Translations under genes and position numbers: made by a program | The notes under the pieces: generated by a model | Databases searched by the model: none | What the model saw: the letters and a program-made list of their open reading frames with translations, nothing else | Told to the model about the DNA's origin: nothing | Virus record (IMG/VR): IMGVR_UViG_3300046507_000906 | Span: 1-50,722 of that record | Length of the DNA: 50,722 nt | Direction: 5' to 3' (one strand) | Origin: a virus | Shown here: in pieces, positions 40,066 to 46,862 of the stretch | Layout of the letters: every line of letters begins with the position of its first letter | Position numbering within the stretch: position 1 is the first letter of the stretch

Positions 40066-40311
40066 TTAAGTAACCTTCTCACCTGCCAAGAGGCGTTTTA
40101 AACGTTGCCAATCATCGAATGCAGCGGCACGCGTTGCGTCGGCTTTTGCTTTTGCTGCGGTAAACCTGGCCCACGCTTGCGGACTCCGGTCGTCCTTTAT
40201 CAGTTCGTAGGCTTCACCCTCGAGTCGATCGGCTTCGTGGAATAGTTTGGTATTGGAAGCGACTTTATCGTCCCAATACCGCTCATCGGTGAAGCATTTA
40301 CGTTCATTCAT
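40066..40311 (-). CDS. Small helical protein of a Pseudomonas paralogue group
   Basis: An 81-residue charged helical protein (FHEADRLEGEAYELIKDDRS, AWARFTAAKAKADATRAAAF, DDWQRLKRLL). GGAGG lies 8 bases before the ATG at 40311. The order of features (helix, a G/P-x-x-W turn, a second helix ending in W-x-x-L) resembles proteins encoded at 40670, 41395 and 41655. Function unknown. Confidence 0.7.
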   Translation of the reverse strand: MNERKCFTDERYWDDKVASNTKLFHEADRLEGEAYELIKDDRSPQAWARFTAAKAKADATRAAAFDDWQRLKRLLAGEKVT

Positions 40312-40669
40312 TTTCTACATCCTCCCAGGCCGCGCACCGCGCACTGGTGAGACCAAAACGCTCAGCCCGCTCAGCCGCTCAGCCATTGGACTGAAACGCG
40401 TTTGATCGGCGCTCGTCCAGAACTCGGGGGCTAACACAAGGCCCGCATCGTCGCCCAAGGCCAGGCTTTTACAGTGTTCGTCCGCTTTCAAGCCAATGAA
40501 GTATTAATTGGGCTGACATAAAGCCTGTAATCAATACGAACAGCCCTGTGATCATCAGTTTCTCCTGACGCTCATGAATTGATGATATTGGGCTGTATTA
40601 AAAATTCCTTCGAAAAGACGACAGGAACGAGCGCCTATACTGATTAAACGACCGCACCTAGGACGAATC
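40312..40669. other. Divergent intergenic region
   Basis: A 358-base gap between the starts of two divergent small genes. It should hold both promoters. GCTCAGCC repeats at about 40360-40384 are the only visible structure; I see no gene. Confidence 0.5.
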
Positions 40670-40921
40670 ATGTCTGCCCATCAATTCATCGAAGATTTAC
40701 GCCGCGCTCGACAAGAGCTGGATGCCGCGACGGCTGAGGTTATGGCTTTGGTTAACACCAGCAAGGCCTTTGGCGAACGTTGGCACGCCGCTGTGGATCG
40801 AGAACGTCGAGCTCACCAGACCCTTCGCGGGCTAATGGATACCTCGTTGGTATTTTCGCAAAACAGACCCACAGAACGTGAGAATCCAACTATCCATTCT
40901 TTCGTGCATAAGCCTGATTAA
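40670..40921 (+). CDS. Small helical protein of a Pseudomonas paralogue group
   Basis: An 83-residue protein: FIEDLRRARQELDAATAEVM, ALVNTSKAFGERWHAAVDRE, RRAHQTLRGLM. Its ELDAAT-x4-LV-xn-G-RW-xA-xR-xn-A pattern is clearly shared with the gene at 41655 and more weakly with 41395. AGGA precedes the ATG. Two antiparallel helices are likely. The last 25 residues are variable. Confidence 0.68.
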   Translation: MSAHQFIEDLRRARQELDAATAEVMALVNTSKAFGERWHAAVDRERRAHQTLRGLMDTSLVFSQNRPTERENPTIHSFVHKPD

Positions 40922-41078
40922 AGCGTCCCCCCAATAGTTCGGTTGGCCTACATTTGGGCGGAGCCCTCGTTGCGAACGCAGATGAAAAGCAGCGATGACG
41001 GCGTGAACCTGACTATCCAACACATAAAAATCTTCTACAATCAGGCTAGTGCTGTACAACTTTTTGCAGGCTAGGCGT

Positions 41079-41294
41079 ATGACTCCGCTCGATAGGCTTC
41101 TCGAATGGCATGGGTGCTGGACGCTGTCAGATAGCGTCATAACTTGCAGAAAATGCGGAGCTGGACAACCGGAATCGGACCGAGAAAATGCGTTCCTTCA
41201 TGCTTCCGGATGCAAGGCACTGATTTTTGAATGCCACCCATGGCGGGCATTAGGCGAAATCCAGAACGAATTCGCAAAAAATTCTAAGCGCTAG
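41079..41294 (+). CDS. Small protein with CxxC...HxxxC zinc-like motif
   Basis: A 71-residue protein from ATG 41079 (MTPLDRLLEWHGCWTLSDSV). CRKC and HASGC give a possible zinc site; the end reads PWRALGEIQNEFA. Similar short proteins seem familiar from Pseudomonas, but I cannot name the family. A longer start at 41049 is less likely because of its poor N-terminus. Confidence 0.65.
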   Translation: MTPLDRLLEWHGCWTLSDSVITCRKCGAGQPESDRENAFLHASGCKALIFECHPWRALGEIQNEFAKNSKR

Positions 41295-41394
41295 ATTGTT
41301 GGCATGAGACACCATCAGTGGCTCGCGTTCACCAACGTATACCCGCATTGGCAGATTCCGCTGGTTGCTAAGGCCCCTTACAAATAGGCGCCGA

Positions 41395-41622
41395 TCAGTC
41401 GCTTTCTGTTTTTTTCGGCTGTTGATGATCTAGCGGAGCGCCGTAAAACTTTCTTGGCAATTTCCCCCATTCGTCCAGCGCACCTGCAAGACGGTGCTGC
41501 TGGAGCTCCCATGACTGACCATATGCCCGACCTTCGCGAATGGCTTTTATAACGTCCTCGTGAGCTTCCCGATATTCCTGCAAAGCGACCGCCATCGCTT
41601 TTGAAAACGGCGAACGGTTCAT
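41395..41622 (-). CDS. Small helical protein of a Pseudomonas paralogue group
   Basis: A 75-residue protein from ATG 41622: SPFSKAMAVALQEYREAHED, VIKAIREGRAYGQSWELQQH, LAGALDEWGKLP. It shows the same helix, G-x-x-W, helix, W-x-x-L order as its neighbours. The ribosome binding site is weak. Located 32 bases downstream of the related gene at 41655, probably in one transcript. Confidence 0.62.
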   Translation of the reverse strand: MNRSPFSKAMAVALQEYREAHEDVIKAIREGRAYGQSWELQQHRLAGALDEWGKLPRKFYGAPLDHQQPKKTESD

Positions 41623-41654
41623 CAATTTAATCCCAAAAGAATGTGAGCAAGCTG

Positions 41655-41912
41655 TCAGCGCTGCGGATCATTCCGAGGTGGGGAAAAGCTGCCAGGCGGT
41701 CGACCATCAAGGCAGGGCATCGGATCGGTTTCAATGCCACGAAGTAGCGTTGCCCATGCGTCATAGGCGTGTTTCTGGCGCATCGTAGCTTCAGTCCAGC
41801 GCGTGCCCGAGATGTCATTGGCGACGACGAGCATCATCAGTTGGTTCGTTGCCGCATCCAGTTCCAGTAAAACCTTATGGGATTTGAAACGGAAATCATC
41901 GACGCTAATCAT
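41655..41912 (-). CDS. Small helical protein of a Pseudomonas paralogue group
   Basis: An 85-residue protein from ATG 41912: SVDDFRFKSHKVLLELDAAT, NQLMMLVVANDISGTRWTEA, RQKHAYDAWATLLRGIE. It is the closest relative, by eye, of the gene at 40670, with ELDAAT, LV, G-x-RW and the second helix in register. Function unknown. Confidence 0.68.
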   Translation of the reverse strand: MISVDDFRFKSHKVLLELDAATNQLMMLVVANDISGTRWTEATMRQKHAYDAWATLLRGIETDPMPCLDGRPPGSFSPPRNDPQR

Positions 41913-42111
41913 GATCAAAGGGTCCAACAGGACTGGTTCGGCACTACGAACCGTTATTCCTATGAATTCAGTGTGGAGTCTTTCGAGTTAGAAGCAAAAA
42001 AATAAAAAATTTCTGCGCACGATTGTCGATGACGAATTTAGGGAGGCGCAACATTACTATCTCACCTCGGTGAACTACCCGGCGCACCGGTGAGACGTAA
42101 AAGGCCACGCC

Positions 42112-42321
42112 CTACACTCGGGCTATTGAACGCGCGTAGGCAGCCGTTGCCATCTCGATCATGACGTTTCTTTCATACGCATCAATGATTCCCTGGCTTC
42201 GATACTCATCGGCCAGTCTCAATAACTCGTCATATTTCTGATTCGTGCTCATCGAGTTTTCAGTACTGGTCAATAATTCGTGCCATCTGGCGTACGCCAA
42301 AATTTTCGCTCCGTTGTACAT
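42112..42321 (-). CDS. Hypothetical small helical protein
   Basis: A 69-residue protein from ATG 42321 (YNGAKILAYARWHELLTSTE, KYDELLRLADEYRSQGIIDA). GGAG lies 10 bases upstream. A GTG three codons earlier is an alternative start. No family recognised. It ends with a helical segment MIEMATAAYARSIARV. Confidence 0.55.
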   Translation of the reverse strand: MYNGAKILAYARWHELLTSTENSMSTNQKYDELLRLADEYRSQGIIDAYERNVMIEMATAAYARSIARV

Positions 42322-42489
42322 GCCGGCCACTCCGCAAACTTTTTCGGTAGAGCCCAGCGGCTACTGCGTGTTCACTGATGGCGACGTACGGTGGTGCTGC
42401 GATGGAGTGAAGTGCTAACCGTCATTTCCTCTGAATTTTTTTCCACGCATTCAGCTCTCTAGCTCATAGCAAGACGGTTGAGAGGCGAT

Positions 42490-42732
42490 ATGAAGTTTTA
42501 CCGCATTAGCTACCTGCTCCATGGTCAGGCCAAGACATTCATCATTCGAGCTGCGTTGATGAATAATGCGGAGGCGTGGCAATGGGCGAGTTGCGACGCA
42601 GGATTGGTTCCTATACCCAAGCCTGGTCGTCCGCCGTTAAAACGCTATTCCAAGCCGATGGCTGAGCGATTCGGGGTAACCGAAGTTCAATGGCAGGAAC
42701 CTGCCTCCGTGGTTTGGGAGGAGAATAAATGA
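42490..42732 (+). CDS. DUF6555-like protein
   Basis: An 80-residue protein, MKFYRISYLLHGQAKTFIIR, LMNNAEAWQWASCDAGLVPI and SKPMAERFGVTEVQW. This order (FYRI-x-YLLxGxAxxFIIR, EAWxWASCDAG, KPxAERFG) matches the Pseudomonas DUF6555 family as I recall it. GAGAGG precedes the ATG. Function unknown; usually a single small conserved gene. Confidence 0.75.
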   Translation: MKFYRISYLLHGQAKTFIIRAALMNNAEAWQWASCDAGLVPIPKPGRPPLKRYSKPMAERFGVTEVQWQEPASVVWEENK

Positions 42733-42923
42733 GTGGCGTAGGTCGAGTCGCCCATCGCCTATTTTATTTAGGCAGAGCAATACCCAATTGTGGGCAATTT
42801 TCCTCAGAAAAAGAGGATCTATCCGACCCGAAGAATGGCCACTTCGTCGGTGGCATGCGCCCTTGATCCAATTTTTTAATTGGCTTGGATTTTGCTCCAA
42901 CGTCTCTACCAAGAAATTTACGC

Positions 42924-43049
42924 ATGACAGCAATAGGAGCTAGACCCTTGTGGAAATATCCTCTGTTTATTGCGATTACATTTGGAATGGGTATTTTTGC
43001 GTTTGGATGTGCATTGAGCGTTGCACTTTTACGGGGAGGAGGGGGGTAA
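42924..43049 (+). CDS. Small single-span membrane protein
   Basis: A 41-residue protein: TAIGARPLWKYPLFIAITFG, then MGIFAFGCALSVALLRGGGG. One transmembrane segment from about residue 12 to 34. Too short to assign a family. AATAGGAGC appears inside the gene rather than before it, so translation is uncertain. Confidence 0.45.
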   Translation: MTAIGARPLWKYPLFIAITFGMGIFAFGCALSVALLRGGGG

Positions 43050-43224
43050 AAGGCTAGCGGGTAGTGAACCAGAGAAGACGGGTTCGCGAAGACGGGAAAA
43101 TGGCGCAACGTGCGCCCATCCATGCCATTCAATGCCAAACATGCGTCAGTACATGCAGTGACCAAACCAGAGGCCAATTGTGCTGGGGCGTATCGATCAC
43201 TAAGCCCCACCCTCATGTGTCTAT

Positions 43225-43443
43225 TAAAGGTTAGCTTGCCCAGCCCGAGGACACCTCCATTCTCACCACGCAGTTGCCTGGCTTGTCTGGTGTTGGCGTC
43301 AACCTTATTTCGAGCCCCTCAGCGTGGGCGTAGAAGTGCCCGTAGGTACCATCGTCACTGCGTCGGGTGCCTCACTAAACGGTGCTGTGCTAAGAGAGAC
43401 AGGTGCCTCATCGAGCGTATCCTTGATCAACGATACGCTATGA
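43225..43443 (+). pseudogene. Frameshifted coding remnant
   Basis: One frame reads DTSILTTQLPGLSGVGVNLI, and after a one-base shift near 43315 the next frame reads EPLSVGVEVPVGTIVTASGA, LNGAVLRETGASSSVSLIND and ends at TGA at 43441-43443. Both look like parts of one beta-rich surface or secreted protein. Family not recognised. Confidence 0.4.
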
Positions 43444-43497
43444 AATCTCACGGGGAACTCGAAGGCTTTTTAATCTCAGGACGGCGGAGTCTATTTG

Positions 43498-43526
43498 CTG
43501 AAAGCCCCGATACAGAGGGCTTTCAG
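43498..43526 (+). terminator. Perfect 10-base hairpin
   Basis: CTGAAAGCCC, 9-base loop, GGGCTTTCAG followed by ATTCTTT. Probably the terminator of the decayed gene upstream. Confidence 0.55.
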
Positions 43527-43580
43527 ATTCTTTAGCGAGTTTCACAGGTGATCAACAGTGTATGGCTATTCGGACGACTG

Positions 43581-43913
43581 TTATCGACCCACATCACGGG
43601 CCGCTATTGTTGGGCTCCCTTGGGTGGACAGCGCCTCAAAGTGCAGCTTGAAGCCCAGAGCGCGGGTGATTTTGAGAATGTCCGAAAAGCTCGGGTCCGC
43701 CTCAAGGGAAAGCAATCGATAAAGCGATGTTCGGCGAATACCCGTATCACGCGAAAGCGCGGTAAAGCCTTTCAATAGTGCAATGTGTCTCAGTGCTTCA
43801 GGTAGAAGACCTGGGGCATTTTCACGCAAGCAACTGTCTAGAAAAAGTGCGAGTTCCTTCTCCGCAAGGGGTTCCATAAAGAGACCCCAATCATCGATTT
43901 TATTGTGCCGCAT
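43581..43913 (-). CDS. HigA / addiction-module antidote-like DNA-binding protein
   Basis: A 110-residue protein with the pattern of the probable addiction-module antidote family: ELALFLDSCLRENAPGLLPE, ALRHIALLKGFTALSRDTGI and the HTH-ending RRTSLYRLLSLEADPSFSDI, LKITRALGFKLHFEAL. The HTH is intact. Its toxin partner (RelE-like) would normally lie just upstream on the same strand (above 43913), but nothing like it is there. It may be an orphan regulator. A perfect 17-base palindrome upstream could be its own operator. Confidence 0.82.
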   Translation of the reverse strand: MRHNKIDDWGLFMEPLAEKELALFLDSCLRENAPGLLPEALRHIALLKGFTALSRDTGIRRTSLYRLLSLEADPSFSDILKITRALGFKLHFEALSTQGSPTIAARDVGR

Positions 43914-44484
43914 AGCGACCTCCGCAGGGATGCATCTGCCATGTGTTCGGCCAAATTGGCCGACTTGAGCTGTAGCCCGGACGGCGGCGCATAGACAAAC
44001 CCTAGACCGCTGGTCAGGTAATTTCCAATTAAACGGAACTATTTCGATAAGTGGTTGCAGCGACGAAATCGTAGTATGTCAGCATACGTGCGCCGCCCGT
44101 CGATGCTGAACGAAGGCATGTCCTGTCCTGTTGTTTTAATCCTTCCTTCGGTTCGCTATGTCTAAGGCAAACAGCTGCAACGCATCATGCCCAACGTCAC
44201 GAGTGAAACTGCATTTGGCCGAAAGCAGCGTTCCCTTTATTTTCGCCGGGATGCATCGAGGTCTCCGTCGTCTGCGTAAATCCATCACCCTCATTCTCAG
44301 GATGGAAGAATTAAGGAGATGCCATACAAACCAGTGGAGTCATACCGTCATCGATACGGTTCTGATGCCGAAGTAGATACGTGGACTCGTAGACTGTTGA
44401 GAGCGGATTTCGTTTCTATTGGACTACACTGGACTATTTACGCAACCCTAGAGAAATCAACGCCATCACTTTGCGAGGGAAGAT
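43914..44484. other. Region without a supported gene
   Basis: A 570-base gap. Apart from the palindrome at 43947, several short frames are seen on the plus strand between 44150 and 44500, none with a good start, ribosome binding site or recognisable content. Possibly debris of a lost toxin or other gene. Confidence 0.5.
43947..43963. promoter_or_regulatory. Perfect palindrome upstream of the antitoxin gene
   Basis: TCGGCCAAATTGGCCGA, 17 bases with full symmetry around the central base, 34 bases before the antitoxin start. HigA-type antitoxins bind such palindromes to repress their own promoter, so this is a likely operator. Confidence 0.6.
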
Positions 44485-44679
44485 ATGCGGGCTATTTCAA
44501 CTGCTGATGTCGCCTACGGCACCCAAATACTCTGCATATTCTGTGCGTTGGGTTTGGTGTTCTCTTGGGGGCTTGGCTTAGAAGGAAGTTACGTACTCTA
44601 CGCACTGGTTCTGGGAGGCATTTCCATAGCAGTAACTTTGTGCGGGAACTATCTACCATTTGGTAAAAAGCTAAGGTAG
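44485..44679 (+). CDS. Small two-span membrane protein
   Basis: A 64-residue protein: AYGTQILCIFCALGLVFSWG and GSYVLYALVLGGISIAVTLC form two transmembrane segments, ending with FGKKLR. GAGGGA stands before the ATG. Not recognised as a family. The second MITE lies 50 bases downstream. Confidence 0.6.
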   Translation: MRAISTADVAYGTQILCIFCALGLVFSWGLGLEGSYVLYALVLGGISIAVTLCGNYLPFGKKLR

Positions 44680-44731
44680 CCCCCTCCGTCTAGCTCCCCA
44701 GCCTTTTGGCGGGTTCCCGATGTCAGCTTTT

Positions 44732-44917
44732 GGCCGATAGTGTTGAAAAAGTCGGTCCTTCCAGACTGCCCGCGTATTGACTGCTGAAAACGCCTTTTTT
44801 GCGCGCAGCTACGCGAAATCTGAGCCCGGAATCCTCTGCTCTAAGAAAAGATTTCGATCTCAAGCGCGTACTTTTTTGCCGTGGAAACCATGGCCGACTT
44901 TTTCAACAGAATCGGCC
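44732..44917. mobile_element. MITE with IS1182-type terminal repeats, copy 2
   Basis: About 178 bases (44736-44913) between GGCC copies. Left terminus GATAGTGTTGAAAAAGTCG (two mismatches to the right), right terminus the complement of GATTCTGTTGAAAAAGTCG. The interior shares stretches with copy 1 (TACTTTT, TGC, GGAAACCATGG-like). Non-coding, so non-autonomous. It interrupts a hairpin repeat whose right part survives at 44914-44951. Confidence 0.82.
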
Positions 44918-44951
44918 GTTTTCTGCCTCTCACTACGGGCAGAAAACGGCC
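44914..44951. repeat. GGCCG...CTGCC hairpin repeat
   Basis: GGCCGTTTTCTGCC and GGCAGAAAACGGCC around a 10-base loop, a perfect 14-base stem. Same layout as 10123-10159. The MITE lies at its left edge and shares the GGCC. Confidence 0.65.
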
Positions 44952-44956
44952 AGTCG

Positions 44957-45421
44957 ATGACTTACGCGATGGTCGTGAAGGTTTCCATATTTGCAGCGAA
45001 TCAGGCGCGTCTGATGGCTTCCGGCGCCCAGATCCTCGCACCAGGTGCGAACGGCTTCTACGAAAGTATCTCGGCCGCCAGTCGACTGGAAAACGGTGAT
45101 AAATCGACAGAGTGGACAGTTATCCTAGCCGTGTTCGACGAGCCCACGTCCAAAATAAAAGTCGGGACCAGCCCCATCGTCGAAGACGTGACCGGGGTGT
45201 GCCTCAGCGGACGGAATGTTCTGGGCGGGCAAGGATCGGCGTTGGCTACAACAGGGTTGGTGGGTGGTTACGCTTTGATCAGGGCATACGATCGAGCGCT
45301 GAACAACTCGGATATTGAGGCGATTTCTATCGAACTCATCGAACGTAGGCGATTTCTTAACTACATCTTATGCCCCGCATTAGCGGTGCCTTTTCTACCC
45401 CAGAGGAAAGCATCCACTTGA
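44957..45421 (+). pseudogene. C-terminal fragment of a LamG-type (fibre or lectin) protein
   Basis: A 154-residue frame reads MASGAQILAPGANGFYESIS, EWTVILAVFDEPTSKIKVGT and ends with YALIRAYDRALNNSDIEAIS. The last part resembles the LamG/concanavalin-like ending (RxYxRALxxxEI) found in phage fibre and surface proteins. It lacks the N-terminal part and begins just behind the MITE and hairpin repeat, so I treat it as a truncated gene. Confidence 0.5.
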
Positions 45422-45448
45422 ATGATCACTTTTCGGATGTACTGTCTC

Positions 45449-45745
45449 TCAAGAAGCGTTGAGCTTTTGATCGGCTGTCTCATCAATGAAATATAAATTT
45501 TTCGGGTGCAAGGACCTCAATTGGAGGCGGCTATCAAGCCATGCGTTCAATTCATAAAGGGAAACTCGTCCCGCGCTTGGGAATTCCTCTAAAGCTTCTA
45601 GCAAACTCCACCGAACCTGACTGGCAGGTGGAATATCTCTGCTGTCAATATATTGGTCGATGAAGCATTCGATGCTGCAATTTTCTGACGATGATAAATG
45701 TATCTTCTTCAGATTCGTTGAGCGGATGGTGGCGAGAAAAGGCAC
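45449..45745 (-). CDS. Hypothetical protein
   Basis: A possible 98-residue protein (MPFLATIRSTNLKKIHLSSS, ASQVRWSLLEALEEFPSAGR, SLYELNAWLDSRLQLRSLHP). Predicted alpha-helical C-terminal half. No clear ribosome binding site and no family recognised; the frame is uninterrupted. Confidence 0.4.
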   Translation of the reverse strand: MPFLATIRSTNLKKIHLSSSENCSIECFIDQYIDSRDIPPASQVRWSLLEALEEFPSAGRVSLYELNAWLDSRLQLRSLHPKNLYFIDETADQKLNAS

Positions 45746-46214
45746 AGAAAAATCCTTGCAACTGTATTTAGCTGCAGCTAGGTCAGAACGGTTTCAGCGG
45801 GAGGGGTAAGCTGAAGAAGCAAGGCACATTGTACTAATACCCACTATTAAATTGTGTGAATTCGTGTGCGAATCGACAAGTGGTATATGACTTGGTTCCA
45901 GGTTGTCAGTCGTTCTGCCGGCGGGTAGCCACAACTCAGGGAGCCGGCCCGCTGCGATGATCTGGGATCAACTGATTTAAAACCGACGCACCATTTAGGA
46001 ACCGCAGGTTTTTTCGTATCTGCCACCCATGCGACTTTGCTCCGAGAACAGCGCTCTCGGTGGTGGTGTATACAACCAAAAAATTAGCATCTAGGAATCG
46101 CTACGAACTGCAGCTTTGATGTCATGAAATGTTAAAATTTTGTCGCCAAAAGAAAAGCATATACGCGGCATAACTATAATCTCCCGCTCGTGATCAAAAA
46201 TCGGCGGAATTAAC
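45746..46214. other. Region without a supported gene
   Basis: About 470 bases with lower GC, several stop codons in all frames and no recognisable feature. It contains the promoter of the DUF1652 gene, not identifiable by eye. Confidence 0.5.
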
Positions 46215-46454
46215 ATGCTTTCCATTTGGGAGATTCGCCGCATCATTGAGTGTGGGTTTCAACCTCTCTCTTGTACCTGCACCTACAATCACAATGGCTC
46301 CCTAGTTATCGAGGTTTTTGAGGATGAAACTGGCCGCGTAGAATTGGTAGCCACAGCGGTTTCAACAGCGAACTTAACCTCAGCTCAATCCATCGAGAAT
46401 CTGATTGGCGAGCTCCGTAGTGAGATAGCATTTAGAACTACGTCATTCCTTTAG
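46215..46454 (+). CDS. DUF1652 family protein
   Basis: A 79-residue protein that follows the Pseudomonas DUF1652 pattern: MLSIWEIRRIIECGFQPLSC, TYNHNGSLVIEVFEDETGRV, and AVSTANLTSAQSIENLIGEL. Function of the family unknown. GGCGGAA lies before the ATG. Length is standard. Confidence 0.85.
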   Translation: MLSIWEIRRIIECGFQPLSCTCTYNHNGSLVIEVFEDETGRVELVATAVSTANLTSAQSIENLIGELRSEIAFRTTSFL

Positions 46455-46862
46455 CAGAGCACCCGATCAGTAAAGTACTAGCCCAAGGTCTGCAGCTCCC
46501 TGGTTTGCCATATCAGCGCGTCAGTACAGTGATATCCGCAAAGCCTCTGATCGTATATTAGCGAATGAGTGCTTTTTGCTGTTTACTGCCTGTCATGAAG
46601 GCTGAACATGACCCTATGCAGATATTCATAACGCTCGAGGACAAAGGGGGTAAGCACCTCTGGTCGACTTCTGCCTTTGACGAGGAGCACTGGCGAACCA
46701 GGCTATGAAAACGTATGCGCCGTTGGCTAATGGTGAGTCTTGGAAAACCCAACTAACCTGTTCTCTGCCTTCTTCGCGAAGGGTGACAACTCGGACTGAC
46801 AGGCGACTTGCTGCACTGCGTATGACGCGATCAGGTGCCCTGTTCTAACGGAGGAGAGCAAC
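46455..46862. other. Region upstream of the autotransporter
   Basis: About 400 bases with one short possible frame (46595-46708, 37 codons, MKAEHDPMQIFITLEDKGGK) that I cannot support further. The promoter of the autotransporter should lie here. Confidence 0.4.

Larger units (their letters stand above)
43050..43580. other. Region with gene debris
   Basis: No intact gene. It includes a decayed coding remnant at about 43225-43443 and a hairpin at 43498-43526. Confidence 0.5.

Noticed and set aside
39785-40069. GTG-started plus-strand frame of 94 codons
   Set aside because: It runs through the strong terminator at 39988-40014 and has a low-quality sequence with many cysteines and serines.
44319-44507. 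Short plus-strand frame MPYKPVESYRHRYG
   Set aside because: AAGGAG directly abuts the ATG without spacing, composition is not convincing, and it overlaps the better-supported membrane protein start.
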